Assembly (NCBI GenBank): GCA_002803225.1
Contig: NXFV01001986.1
Location: forward strand, 62,001-126,000
Length of the DNA: 64,000 nt
Reading direction: 5' to 3'
DNA from: Gamarada debralockiae
Taxonomy: Eukaryota; Ascomycota; Leotiomycetes; Helotiales; Hyphodiscaceae
In this document: positions 45,668 to 57,059 of the stretch, piece after piece
How positions within the stretch are numbered: the stretch's first letter is position 1
Layout: each line of letters opens with the position of its first letter
Notes under the pieces: generated by a model
What the model was told of the DNA's origin: nothing
Databases searched by the model: none
Seen by the model: the letters and a program-made list of their open reading frames with translations, nothing else
Made by a program: the position numbers and the translations under genes

Positions 45668-46754
45668 TGTGAAAGGGTAGGCTTCTCACAGCCGGATGCT
45701 ATGTGGTAATGGAGCGGCAGAGAAGAGATCAAGAAAAACTGATTGAATGGAAGTGAGTGTCTCGAATCAACTGGAGGTGAACAGCTTTCTTATACAAAAT
45801 TAAATGACTCACCAAACTGAGGGTATGAGGCCGGAGGCATGGATGGATGAGATACTGTGCAGCTCAAGTTCTGAGTGAGATACAACAAAAGTAGGATGCA
45901 CTAACTTAAGTTACGGTGTTGACCATCCGCAAGAACTCAGAGACGAGAACCCCGGTATCACGGAGGCAGGGACCCGTCTTGAGACTAAGAGCTGATTGAG
46001 TTGGAACCCCTCAGTCGCACGTATGGTGTTTCTAAGGCGATATATGGGTTGTTGACTCGTCCATGGCGGACGCAGACGCAACCCGTGTAGATTATGGCTG
46101 CCCGGAAGTAACGTGATATATTGTAAGTCCTTGGCACTGATTTACAGGCAATGGTATCAGTTTTCCTCCAAGAAATATGTACCAAGCTCTTGAGTTTGAT
46201 GCAGAGACCCTCATGGATAACTTGTGTCCCTCAAGTGAAGTTTGTCTGGGATCGGCGACGTCACAGTGCTTCCTGTGATTGAAACACATCTCTTGGTGCT
46301 GGGTGAAGATTTGCATAGTAAAAAGAATCCAGAGGAGACACCAAGTAGATTTGAGTGCAATGACTTCACTGTATTTGAAAATTCTAGAGACGTCGGCTGT
46401 TTCTGAATCCTGATAGATATTGTACAATGGACGAGACCTGCTCTACAATTGAGTTTAAAACGGAGATGTCTTCACTCGAGGACGTTGAAAATTGTATTGA
46501 AGCGAGCACGAGACAATCGACGATCTGGGGTGCAGCACTTGTATGCAATATCTAAGGCCTCGAGGACACAACTATTTTATGGGTTTTCTGTTCCTGGGTA
46601 CGACTGATATCATGCAGGTACCCGACTTGAGATCTAACCTTGAAGGTGATACAAATAAAAGATGGAAAGGTCGGCGCGGTCAAAGCAAGACTCACCAAAA
46701 TATCACCTGTCAGCTTTGATTTCCAGATTGGAGAGATAACTCCTCTACTTGCGT
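45668..46754. other. Intergenic region
   Basis: About 1.1 kb between the PAN-like gene start and the decarboxylase-like gene end. A reverse frame of about 110 codons at 46092-46427 has no recognisable content. Confidence 0.4.
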
Positions 46755-47774
46755 TTAACGTGCTACTTGGGTGGGTCCCCAGCCGATCTTCCAGTTCTGC
46801 CCCCTTGGTTGAAGAAACAACTCGTCCACACCGACAGGCTTCTCAATCATCGACTGATCGTACAGACACTCAACCAAAGCCTCTAGAGTTTCCCTGTTCG
46901 GTTCCACGCCATACGGCCACGGATCACCCTTGAACACTTCCTCAATCTCGTCAATCTCCGCCGGCAACCAAGGAAGCATGTATCTCAACGCGTCAAGAAA
47001 CCTCATTCGTCTATACGCAATGTTCTTGGAATCGTTCAACGCGTTGAACAAACTCGTCGCAACAAATGGGTACTTTTCGTGGACCTCCCGACGAATGACA
47101 ACCGTGTGCATGATAGGGAAAATGCCATAGTCTCGATAGTATTTCTTCTCCGCTTCCTTGAAATCGGGAAAGAGCCTCTTGACGTGTGGTGCTTTCCCAA
47201 AGCAGGGCGGGAGGTCAGCTCCGATTGTAGCGTCGATCTCACCGTCTTCCAGCAATTGAGAGAGCGACTTGCCACTCATGTTATTAGTGATCGAGACCGG
47301 TTTCAGAAGTGGCAGCACAGTCGGTTTCCCATGCGGCTCCGGACCTTCCATACTCCCTTCCACCCACTCGATGCTGCTCAAATCGACACCACACTGCTTC
47401 AACAAGCCTCGAATCCAAACAGCAGCTGTCATGGTGTACAGCTGGACTCCGACTTTCTTACCATTCAAATCTTCAGGTTTCTTGATAGTGCGATCGTTGA
47501 CAGCAATGAAGCCATGTCTGAATGCACGTGATGGGAAGACGGGGATGGCGACGAAATTGCGCTCTCCAGCTGCATAGCGACAGATGTACTCGGAACAAGA
47601 CATTTCTGAGGCGTCGAATTCGTGACCACCCATCATGCGGTCAAAGACATCTCGAGGGTGATTGTGGACGATGAAATTGAGAGCGATCCCTTCCGGTGCG
47701 ATTTCTCCGGTATGAAGAGCTTGCATCCGGTCATATAAACCACTTGCGAATGATATTGGGACCTTCGAAGACAT
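46755..47774 (-). CDS. 4,5-dihydroxyphthalate decarboxylase-like protein
   Basis: Intronless, 339 residues from MSSKVPISFASGLYDRMQAL; an upstream in-frame ATG at 47804 would add ten residues. The sequence follows the family annotated as 4,5-dihydroxyphthalate decarboxylase, which has a periplasmic-binding-protein (NMT1-like) fold: NFIVHNHPRDVFDRMMGG, FDASEMSCSEYICRYAAGE, FVAIPVFPSRAFRHGFIAVN, LNGKKVGVQLYTMTAAVWIR. The known bacterial enzyme converts 4,5-dihydroxyphthalate to protocatechuate in phthalate breakdown. The fungal substrate is not established, and the name is by family only. No signal peptide is seen, so it is probably cytosolic. It is divergently transcribed from an MFS transporter across a 762-base spacer. 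Confidence 0.85.
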   Translation of the reverse strand: MSSKVPISFASGLYDRMQALHTGEIAPEGIALNFIVHNHPRDVFDRMMGGHEFDASEMSCSEYICRYAAGERNFVAIPVFPSRAFRHGFIAVNDRTIKKPEDLNGKKVGVQLYTMTAAVWIRGLLKQCGVDLSSIEWVEGSMEGPEPHGKPTVLPLLKPVSITNNMSGKSLSQLLEDGEIDATIGADLPPCFGKAPHVKRLFPDFKEAEKKYYRDYGIFPIMHTVVIRREVHEKYPFVATSLFNALNDSKNIAYRRMRFLDALRYMLPWLPAEIDEIEEVFKGDPWPYGVEPNRETLEALVECLYDQSMIEKPVGVDELFLQPRGQNWKIGWGPTQVAR

Positions 47775-48536
47775 TTTCTGGGGGTATTGAGGTTGTCCTA
47801 GCATAAGTTAGGTGCTCACGACAAAGAGGAGAAGAATGAAGGAAGTATTTCAAGACAGCCATCCTGGACTTCAAATTGATGCCTCTTCGGGATTTTATTT
47901 CCATGGTGTCATTTCAGCAAGGGAGTAGTGAGTGGTCTTCGGAGGTCTGTCAGCTCGATCATTATCGTTGGTTCGAGCCTTGGAGGTGGTTGCACCGTTG
48001 CCCCTGTCAGGTCACGTGGTGAACGCGGGGTAGCCCCCGAAAGGCTTAGCGGCTTCCATTTCGACAAATGAACATCTCCTTTTCGTCGTGAACTTGTTCA
48101 TCCTGGGCTCTTCCCAGGTCTCGAAACCCGTGTCGGACATAGCCCTACGTCGAGCAAATTAGATACCCACAAAGCTAGAGAGTCGCCAAGTCAGCATTCT
48201 CAAAACACATTACTTACCCTACCTTTCTCTGCTCTCTGGGCCTCCCAACCCTGGCATTCACCATGCAATCTCTAGGATATCGGCCGAAGCGACCTGTTCA
48301 TAGGTTCAAACGTTATGAAGCTCTAGCATCTGCTTACAGCAATGATTATCGTTGCACGAGAAGGAACTTTACTTCCGTGTGATGATGATGGAAGTATTTC
48401 AATGAAATGCAACCTTGCTCACCCGACAGCATCGCATTCATCGCTTTTTATTTCTCATTTTGTTCTCAAACAATCTTCTATTTCATTGAAACTCTTTCGC
48501 GATTAAAATTATTGCTTCAACATCAAATTCTAAAAG
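47775..48536. promoter_or_regulatory. Shared divergent promoter of the decarboxylase-like and MFS genes
   Basis: 762 bases between two start codons on opposite strands. It contains CACGTG at 48013-48018, an E-box-like bHLH site. At 48026-48039 lies CGG-N8-CCG with extended arms cgggg/ccccg, the symmetry expected for a zinc-cluster (Zn2Cys6) dimer. Both sites are near the middle. No other gene seen. Confidence 0.5.
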
Positions 48537-50384
48537 ATGTCGACTAAAGAAGCAGATATTGACCAGCATGAGGTGCGGGGATATGGGAAGCAAGAGCTCT
48601 CTGATATTGAGCTCGTGGAGGGGAAGAGGTCGAAAAGGGGTCTTTTGTTGAGACCGCAACCTTCTAATGATCCCAATGATCCACTGGTTTGAGAACCCTA
48701 GACTCAGAAACGTGAGACAAGCTGACTCGGCTGTCCAGAATTGGCCGTATTTTGAAAAGTATTCGACCTACCTGACCGTATGCTTCTTCGCCTTCCTCGG
48801 CTTGGCCAACAGTAGTAATTTTACTGTATCAATTGTCCCTGTCGCAGCCGAATTCCATACAACGACGACCAGAGCAGGCTACCTCACGTCTATTCAGCTC
48901 CTGGCAATGGGTCTGGGAAATCTCTTCTGGATGCCCATGATGCGAATTGTTGGCAAAAGGCCCGTCTACCTCGCGTCCCTGCTTCTGCTCATGGTAACAA
49001 ACATTTGGGGATACTTCGCCCACAGTTACGGAAGTCTCCTCGCCAGTCGAATAATTGGAGGTTTCCTGTCCGCCGCTGCAGACGCAACTGTGCCGTCTGT
49101 TGTAGCAGACTTATTTTACTTCCATGAGCGCGGTCATTGCATGATGATGTTTCATACGGCTATCAGCGCGGGTGTGTTCCTTGGGCCTCTTATCAATTCG
49201 TATCTCGTACAGTATGCTGGCTGGAGATGGATGTGTGGCTTCATGGCGATTGCAGCGGCGTCGACGTTTGTTGTTGGTATCTTTACCATCCATGAGACCG
49301 CCTACCCCAGAGACAAGGTCAAGCTTGATCTGCCAGAGACAGCATATCCTCCGAAGAGAAGCTACATCTCGAAGTTATCGCTAACACATGGATATGACCC
49401 GGATGCCTCATTCTTTGGGTGGCTGGTTAGTACGCTGGTTTTGCTGGTCTACCCACCAGTCGTCATGGTTGGTTTGACAATTGGAGTGTTTGTTGGCTGG
49501 TAAGTTGGAATCTTTCAATCATAACTTGAAGTGAATTGCTGACGCGTTACAGGAATATCTCAATTCAACTCACTTCCTCCCGAACCTTCACTGTTGCCCC
49601 TTATCACTGGAAGATCCACAGTCTGGGACTTCTCTCCATTTCTGGGTTTGTTGGTGCGGTGATATCGTTCTTTATTGGCGGCCGACTCATTGACTTCATC
49701 GCCAACAGAATGACAGCTCGGCATGGAGGTATTGCAGAACCGGAATACCGCCTGCCTGCCATGATATTGTAAGTCTTTTCAGACCGTTGGAAGCCCTATG
49801 CTGTTTCAAGTTACGAGTTTGTCCCGGACCACATTTCAATAGAGCATGCTCTTTGAGTTCGATAACTTATGAGGCTCCTCTCAGCTCTATGCCTCGTCCT
49901 TGCTCAAGCAGTACTAACCGCCATAAAGCCCCGCGATTATAGGCCCTATGGGTGTTTTGACATTCGGCATGATCATCGCACATAAGAAGAGTTACTGGGG
50001 AGCCGCCGTTGGCTTCGCTATGTTGGGCTTTGGGCTCACCGCCGCGAGCAATGTGGTTGTTACTTATGCAGTGGATGGCTACCGACCAGTAAGATTTTCA
50101 TGTTTCTAAGTCAATGAACGAATATGGACTAATCTGAATACCCTCAGATCGCTGGAGAAGTCTTGGTGATTGTCTTTGTCGTCCGGAATGTCATGGCCTG
50201 CATTCTCTCGCTCTATATAGCGGACTGGATTAAAGTTGAAGGAGTCAAGAATGCCTTTGGTGAAATGGTCGGCATTCAATATTTCATCTTGTCACTGTCG
50301 ATTGTTCTGTATTTCTGGGGAAAGAGGATTCGTGCATGGACGGGAACTTTCGGCCCAATGAGAAGGGTTCTCCAGCGTCGCTAG
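48537..50384 (+). CDS. Major facilitator superfamily transporter, 12 helices (DHA1-like)
   Basis: Plasma-membrane transporter. Five exons: 48537-48686, 48739-49499, 49553-49768, 49929-50088, 50148-50384; GT-AG introns, phases closing to 507 residues. The cytosolic N-terminus ends in the typical NDPNDPLNWPYFEKY. The first helices follow: YLTVCFFAFLGLANSSN and a modified motif A region (GNLFWMPMMRIVGKRPVYLA). Then come SRIIGGFLSAAADATVPSVV and GVFLGPLINSYLVQYAGWRW (motif C-like GP..G). The second half starts about residue 285 (LVSTLVLLVYPPVVMVGLTI) and ends with SIVLYFWGKRIRAWTG. The loss of an Asp in motif A is common in fungal members. Substrate unknown; the divergent decarboxylase-like gene suggests an aromatic acid or metabolite. 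Confidence 0.92.
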
Positions 50385-50658
50385 CTGGTACAGACTACAA
50401 TTTCATGTTAGTAAAAGTTGGATGATTACAAAAGGAGCTGCTCATATGTCTTTGATGAGCATTTGGCCACGTGCCCGAAATCCAATGCTGTTCGTAGAGC
50501 AACAATTTTTATCTGTTAATTACGTACAGCATGGAGTTATGTCCCTAAGAAATCGGCGCTGCCAAGGTGGTCAAGCTCGATGTACTACTGTTAAGCTTGT
50601 CCGCATATGTGAGCGACGCAGCAAGGTCCTTCATCTCCCTGCAGATACCTAGTTGGAC

Positions 50659-51216
50659 TTAGTCGAACCTTAATGGGGACTTGAAGCTCCTCACGAATTG
50701 ACCCAATTTGGATTTTAAAAACCAGCACGGCAAAGCAAGAACGTCAAGTGCCTTACTTGGAATGCACACCAATGGAGAAGCTGAACTACTAGGCAGAAGG
50801 ATTTCAATGAAGTACGAAAGCATTTTCCAATTTGAATACCACTTAAGAGGTATGTGACTAAACGGAGAGCCTCCTTCTACCAGTGAAGAAAGGATGCCTA
50901 GGGTTGAAAGTATATTCATTCCTGAAGGCACAGGCACTATCTCACCCACTAAGCGAGCCCCTTTTAGGCCCAGGTTCCAGCAATAAATGTCAAATTGAGA
51001 TAACGATAGAGTGCAGTTCGTAGGAGAATGCTGCAGTTTGAGAATATCCAGACTACTGTCTAGACGTCTAGAATTCGTTACATTTTGACGACCAAGCTCT
51101 TCAAATCTCCTTTGTGAATCTACTATCAAGACACCTTGAAAGCTTGTCCAACCTTGATGCATATTGAGGTCCCTGAGAGCCAAAAGACACCCCTGTGTCC
51201 AGAATTTTTGTGTCAT
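50659..51216 (-). CDS. Hypothetical protein of 185 residues
   Basis: An intronless frame from ATG 51216 (MTQKFWTQGCLLALRDLNMH) to a stop at 50659. It is Leu/Ser-rich with a moderately hydrophobic C-terminal half (ILLPSSSASPLVCIPSKALD). I recognise no domain. Length without a stop is above chance, but codon use is not strongly biased. It may be a remnant of a larger gene. Confidence 0.35.
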   Translation of the reverse strand: MTQKFWTQGCLLALRDLNMHQGWTSFQGVLIVDSQRRFEELGRQNVTNSRRLDSSLDILKLQHSPTNCTLSLSQFDIYCWNLGLKGARLVGEIVPVPSGMNILSTLGILSSLVEGGSPFSHIPLKWYSNWKMLSYFIEILLPSSSASPLVCIPSKALDVLALPCWFLKSKLGQFVRSFKSPLRFD

Positions 51217-52216
51217 CTCCTAAAAGGCCCGGCAAAACGTCAAAACATAATGCCAAGCCCCAGAAGCACCATTATGATCCCCCTTTCCACATTTGTATAT
51301 GCCCAGCTCTGTTGTCCCGGCCAAGAGGTGAGTGTCGCCGTTTCACGGTCTAAAGTCGAAAGTTTTCCGTGGGCCCTGCTGCCACCCGTCCTGAGACTTG
51401 CGCGTGTCTTCCCTTGTGAACCTTGCAGACACCATTTGCCTTGGCCTTAATCCTTCCAACTTTTGTAGTTCGAGTCTTTGATCGGGAGGATGTGGTTTTA
51501 ACAGGTGGATCCTATAGAAGCTTCGTCAGTGAAGCCCAAATTTCAATTCATCGTTTTCGGGAAAAGGGGAAGTCACTTTTGGAATCTCCTTGGGGGCATC
51601 TACAGACCCATGACTGCCGCAGAATTGGATTGTTTGCTCCCCCTAAAAGACAATCAGCTTTACGTCTCCAAAACGGTGGCAGAAGCTCTCACGGTCAAAT
51701 GATGCATCATGAGATTACACAAAGCTTCGCCGCGGGTGTTTGTGGTCTTCGGAGCTCGTTGGACCCTGTCTCCAACCTCATTCGAGATTCGCATTGATTC
51801 ACAGGACATTGGAAGTTTGATGTCGTTCATATCGCGGCTGCAACAGGTGCGCTATCTTCTCATCTCTTCTCATCTCATCTTCGACTCGACATCGATGCTC
51901 TCGCTTCCGCTCCCGCATCGGCGAACTGCGACACTGAAATTCCGTGCTGGGAGCAAGTCAGTTCTGCAAGAGGAAATATCCCACTGTTCACGGCAGCAAG
52001 CAGATATTTCCTGCGACAGCGATCTGACTGCGACCTCAGAAACTCCCATGAGTAAAAGTAATTCGCAAAAGAGGAATGTGTTTCCTTAGCCCAACGCTGC
52101 GTGACGGTGTAGACTTGATGAGAGTTCAAAGCTCACGCGTCGCAGGCATTTTGGAATTATCGCGGTAAATGACCGCCTGTAAATATCAAGATCCTTTCAC
52201 AACGATTCGTGCTGAG
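51217..52216. other. Unassigned kilobase at the edge of the gene-poor region
   Basis: Plus-strand frames at 51423-52089 give no coherent family. I see no intact gene. Confidence 0.4.
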
Positions 52217-53564
52217 TTAACTTTTCGCAGTCTGAGCCGTAGAGCTTAATCTTTCTGAGGACGATGGTATCACGTGATGGTACTGCGGCGCGTCTGAAAG
52301 AATCGCGTCCAGCGCGGGCCCGAGAGATGGAATTTCCGCCATGAGTGCCACCCACCAACGTTCAGATCGTCCTTCAGGACGCAAATCCCGAGATATTGAT
52401 ACTGGGCGTGTAAGTGTGAGACATTTTGGGCTTCCAATATCGTTCAAGTGATCTGGAAGATTGGCAGAGTGGGGTCGAAACCGCGAGGTTGGTAGTCTCC
52501 AAGTACGTTCCCCCCTACTCAGCGAAAGTTCGTAATAGGGATCGGTGTATTCGTATGTTTCTGGAAGATTGGGATCATGAAAGTCCGCGACTATGTAGCT
52601 TTCGAGGGGCGATGAGAGATGCAGGTATTCGGTTCGTGGATCAAGGAAGGCTACCATCGAACGTTCCCTCCTACCGAAATATTCAATCGCGACTACACAT
52701 TGTATCATCATCCTCCGCACGTAAGCACAGGTCGAGAAGGTCATCGGCGACGTTGGAGCGAAATGGTGATGAGAAGGGATCCTTCGCGTGCGACCGGTAT
52801 TCTCGAATGAACAGGCCTTGTCTTCCAGTCGGCATGTCTGGCTTCACCGATCGATTTCTATCCTGCCAGTCTCGCCAGTTCGACTCATCATTGCTATAGC
52901 TCTGGAAGAAGCCTTCGTCATTGTCGTCGCAGACGGTGCAGGTCGCTTTTGCTGCTTAACAGACGGTCACCGCGCCTCCGACTTTAAAACGTGTGAGACT
53001 CTGCGAGATCCAAGGTTCGCGGTGTGTAGAAATTGGATCGCTCGTCGCATCCAGGAGAGGCAAAATGGCACATCAAATGGTAGCCATCATCGTAAGGAAT
53101 CCATCCATCGCTATTCTTGAATGAAAGTCTGTCCGAGACGAGCCAATCGTCGGTTTTAGGGCTTCGTAAAGGTTACGATGAAGGGCTGACCGACATCCGG
53201 GATGGCCGATTGAATTTGGGAACTATCCAAAAAGGATGCGAAATAATTTCCAGCGACATTGAATGCAACCCGAAGGATGTCCAGCATCACAACAGGCCAT
53301 CTCGGATCTGATCTATTGTGTATAGCCAATGGATTAGGGCTTTGCGTTCTTGATCTTTTGACATACTCCCAGATACCGATTTGTCGGCAGTCGTTCAATA
53401 TAGATGGTTGTGGCCAGAAGTTTCGCGCGCCAGGCGTCGATCACCTCAACGGGGAGTATCGTAGGTCCCATTTTCGCAAGCTCTGCCGTGGAGAAACTTA
53501 TCGATGTGTATGGTTGGAAAGCCAAACAGAAGGTTAGGGGACATTGGAAAGGTCGATGCAGCAT
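52217..53564 (-). pseudogene. Decayed gene for an unrecognised protein
   Basis: Successive reverse-strand pieces look like one protein broken by frame changes. About 53533-53400 reads MGPTILPVEVIDAWRAKLLA. 53310-53157 reads MLDILRVAFNVAGNYFASFL. About 53156-52990 reads DGWIPYDDGYHLMCHFASPG, then ends at a stop after DLAESHTF. 52740-52217 holds a long open frame including DPRTEYLHLSSPLESYIVAD. The pieces are protein-like but no family is recognised, and order and strand alone link them. An alternative is a multi-exon gene I could not splice. Confidence 0.35.
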
Positions 53565-53979
53565 TTCAGAGTCCGATGAGGGAGGTTCCTGTATCTTTAC
53601 ACTGTTGATTATGAGGATTGTTTAAGGGCGAGAAACGAAAAGAGGGTGGATGGGGCAGGCAGACGAGGGATGAAGCATGGGCTGAGAGCGACAAAGAGGG
53701 GTGGGACTATTGGCTCGCTTCCAGGACATTGATCTCATGGCTATTGTGCCGCGAAAGAATACCTCTTGCCTTTTAGGGAAACGAAGAACAGGTTCTGGAC
53801 TCCAGGTCATTGCTTGGTAGGTTGTAAGAGCCATAGATTAGTAAGATTCCACTTTTTTCCTAGAGTACTGTTCCTGTTACAGTCCTTATTTCATTGAACT
53901 CGATTATTCGGAAGTGAGCTAGGAGGTCATATTCTTTCCAACGTTTCTTCAATGTACATGCATTTACCGTATGGGTATT
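53565..53979. other. Spacer before the transposon relics
   Basis: About 400 bases, purine-rich at 53620-53700. No gene recognised. Confidence 0.4.
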
Positions 53980-55500
53980 AGAATAATGGCTAGCGCAGCA
54001 GGGGGGAAGTCAGGACAAATCGGTCCAAGCGCGGAAATGCTCTCCGCTGCTTTTCGTATACGACTTTGTTCTGCAAAGCTTCAATTCTATCATAACGCGT
54101 CTGCAAATAGATCTCTAGATTATTCTCAATATCCTTACTCCCAAAGCTTCGTTCAAACAGTCTACTTGTGATGACTATCTTCGCATACAGACCTTATATC
54201 ATTATGCGGGGTTTGCTATTACACCACTTGATGAGTCAACAAAGTCGGCGCTTCTTACCCTGACAACTAAAAAGAAGCTTGCGGACGAATGCCATTCCTT
54301 AATATACCACGGCGGAAGTTGTTAATCGACTGGGTTTGCGCGTCGAAGATCAATGAAAGGATTCCATGGGACGAGGTACCTGATATCTTAGGGTAGGAAT
54401 GTGAATTAACGCGATCCGGCAGCTTTCAAGAAAGAAGGCTTTACACGTCGCAACGCTCGAATTAGACCTTCAATCTCTGAAAAGAATCGAATCTTCGTTT
54501 CGAATTTGCTCTCGAATATATCAATTAGACCGACGATCAATGGGCGCGAATACTAATGGAGTGACAAGACGCGGGTGAGGCTAGGAAGCGCAGACCAAAG
54601 TTACGAGGAGGATTGGCGCGTCAGAGCTCTTTTACCTTGATTGCGTTGAACTATATTGGCAAAGAAGGATCAGGTGGATGTTTTGGGGCTATATAAGGGG
54701 TTATATGGCAAAGGAACACATTTGTTTTAAGAGAAGTCTTAGGGGAATATCAATTCGACCTCTTATTGTGAGCATATGCTTCCTTCAACAGGAGACTGTA
54801 TGCAAGCAAATCCAGGTCTTTTTTAACAAGACAAATCGTCCAAATCCCACTCTGCGTCTTGTGCATGAACATCAGTGACCTTGTGCATCGCAGCGGCAGC
54901 TACAGAAGCTGCCTCGTCCATACAATCGTCCTGGTAAACCGATGAAATATCATACATATAGATGTGGTGGATGATATGGAAGATTATTGGTATGACCGAA
55001 TTCTACAACAACATCGACGCGCCTCGCGTTCCCATACTGATTAATTAGTGGCGCGAGGTTGACAGTGTACCGAGTGCATGTACAAATAGCCGTGAGTCAT
55101 GTACTGCCGTCTGTGAGCCATGTACTTCCGTACAAATAGCCCAACCCTAGAATTATTATTCCAGTTTCCAAGAGCTTTTACAAGAGCACCCTGACCTCCA
55201 GTTCCAGCAGGACAATGCCAAAGGCCATGCTTTAGCTTTCACGAGATTAATCTTTGAATCATTGGGATTTAGCCGATCTACTGGCCTGCTAACTCTCCTA
55301 ATTTGAACCCGATCGAGACGCTCTGGAATGATATAAAGCATTGGATTCAAGAGTATTATCCGGATGTACATAGGTCTTATTAAAGACTGCGGGCAGCTGT
55401 ACTCTACAAGAGGCTTGGGAATCAATCAGTCATGAGAGAATCAAGGAATTAATTAAGACAATGCACTAGCGATGTTGGATGTGACTGATGCTGACGCAGG
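53980..55500 (+). mobile_element. Decayed Tc1/mariner-type transposon
   Basis: Plus-strand pieces spell out a Tc1/mariner transposase in order: KINERIPWDEVPDI (about 54343-54388), NLRFEFALEYINSTDDQWAR (about 54492-54552), a YIGKEG...FGAI segment (about 54650-54690), a DNAKGHALAFT-like stretch near 55200 and PANSPNLNPIETLWNDIKHW (about 55283-55342), the DDE-domain end. The frame is broken by many stops and shifts, many of them TAA or TAG, and the region is AT-rich. That would fit repeat-induced point mutation, but this was not measured. I could not find terminal inverted repeats, so the limits are approximate. Confidence 0.8.
55080..55141. repeat. Short direct repeats inside the transposon relic
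   Basis: gtacaaatagcc occurs at 55080-55091 and 55130-55141. Between them a 19-base unit, gtgagYcatgtactKccgt, is present twice (55092-55110 and 55113-55131). Just upstream, cctcgcg (55022-55028) and cgcgagg (55052-55058) could form a hairpin. This block interrupts the transposase between its second and third conserved parts. Confidence 0.7.
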
Positions 55501-55529
55501 CCCTCTAAAATGGTATAGAATTTAAATAA

Positions 55530-55920
55530 AATTGTATAAAGCGGCATTAGATTACATTTCGGTACAGGGGTGTGTGTGCATTGACCGCAAAAGTAAGATT
55601 GTTAGCCAGAGTACGAAAGTACATCTACCCAAAACACCGCAGCGAGACAAGGGGCTCCCAGCTTGCACTGGTCAGAAAACATCTCAAACTGATTTTAAAT
55701 GCTCCACTTTTACGCTACAATAGTTTGGACGACTTTGCTTGATCTTAACCCAATCGAGACTATTTGGGATTGGCTAAAAGACGACGGGTCATTTACAAGC
55801 GTGGGAAAACAATTGATAATCAAAAGATATTAGATCTTATATTAAGGGAGAACATGCGAAAGATATGTCAGGAAGTGATAGATACTAAGGGAATGAATAT
55901 AAAATACTGAGAAAATGATT
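55530..55920 (+). mobile_element. Second Tc1/mariner transposase fragment
   Basis: A separate C-terminal transposase end reads LNPIETIWDWLKDDG at about 55742-55786, followed by GKQLIIKRY and a region matching a ..REHMRKICQEVIDTKGM.. end (to about 55910). It differs from the neighbouring copy (NLNPIETLWNDIKHW), so it comes from another Tc1-like lineage. It is badly broken. Confidence 0.65.
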
Positions 55921-57059
55921 TAAAAGCAGCATGATCAGGATATCTTGCACAAGCCCATAATCCACACACGATGGCTCAACCTGATAATTGTTCCACAATC
56001 CCTGACCAAACGGAACCGATCCTGCTCCAATTGTGTCGGCTCTTGTGTCACACGCAAGGGTTCAAGTTCAAATGAGCCGTGCTCAGCTCAGTTTTGAGCA
56101 GGGATCGAGCAACCGGATGCAAACTTGAAGGCGTTGTTGGTTTCGCATTTTGCGGCCGCCTTTCTTGGAAGGCCGGGCTGGCTAAACCTTCAGCCATTGA
56201 AATTTCGAACGTACGGTGGTGTGGTTCTGCCACTCAGAAAGTGTATGGGCAGAACAAAGGCGGTGTAACATGACTTACCTGCTTATCCTTTCATTCCATT
56301 GTGAAATCTTTTGATTTTATTCAGCCTCGAATCGTTCGGGCGACAGTTTTATAGCCAAAGAATACATAATCACGTGGGTTGGGCGCAATGACCTTGTGCA
56401 ACGGAAAACGGCTTTTCGCATTTGCCTAAAAAAGGTTTCGCCATGAAAGCTGGAAGTCCTTCCAAGTCTCGCTCAGTTTCTTTCTACAGCCCTATCTGTG
56501 CGCTGCCTTGCTATCAACCTGGAAGCCTTCAATCATGCAAAAAGCTCGTTTCGGGTCTCCACGCTTGAAATTCGGCGTCCACATAATCAAGATCTCGATT
56601 TAACAGGGCTGGAAGAGCCTCACCGTCAGGAATTAATACAGAGGAAATGATGTCGTACTGCTACTAATTTGCGCTCCTTCGCTCTGCTCATCAATCTTTT
56701 TCTCTTTATATCGCCGCCACAATTCTTTAAAAAGCAAGCTCTGGAAAAGAAATGGTTTCTGATCCGCTTCCTCTTGCGCTTCCTGCCGCAAAATCGTCGC
56801 TTCACGCTTCCTCGTACGACAAGGCTGAGCGAGCCTCGCCCGATTTCAGTCCCCACGCGCGCCAAGATTCGTTCATGTCTGGTGAGAATTCTCTAGGATC
56901 AGATCCCAGGGGTATATAATAACCTTGCAATTTCAAACTTCAAGATTGCATGCTGACAATCCAGTGCACATTCACCCACGTACGCACTCTTTCTGGATAT
57001 ACTTGGTAAGGTACACGCTTTGGCCTTTCCGAAGCGCTCTATCATGGTATCAGCTGCAT
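55921..57059. other. Intergenic region upstream of the DUF6594 gene
   Basis: About 1.1 kb with no intact gene. A TATA-like ggtatataat at 56911-56920 lies about 140 bases before the chosen DUF6594 start and is a plausible core promoter. Confidence 0.45.
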
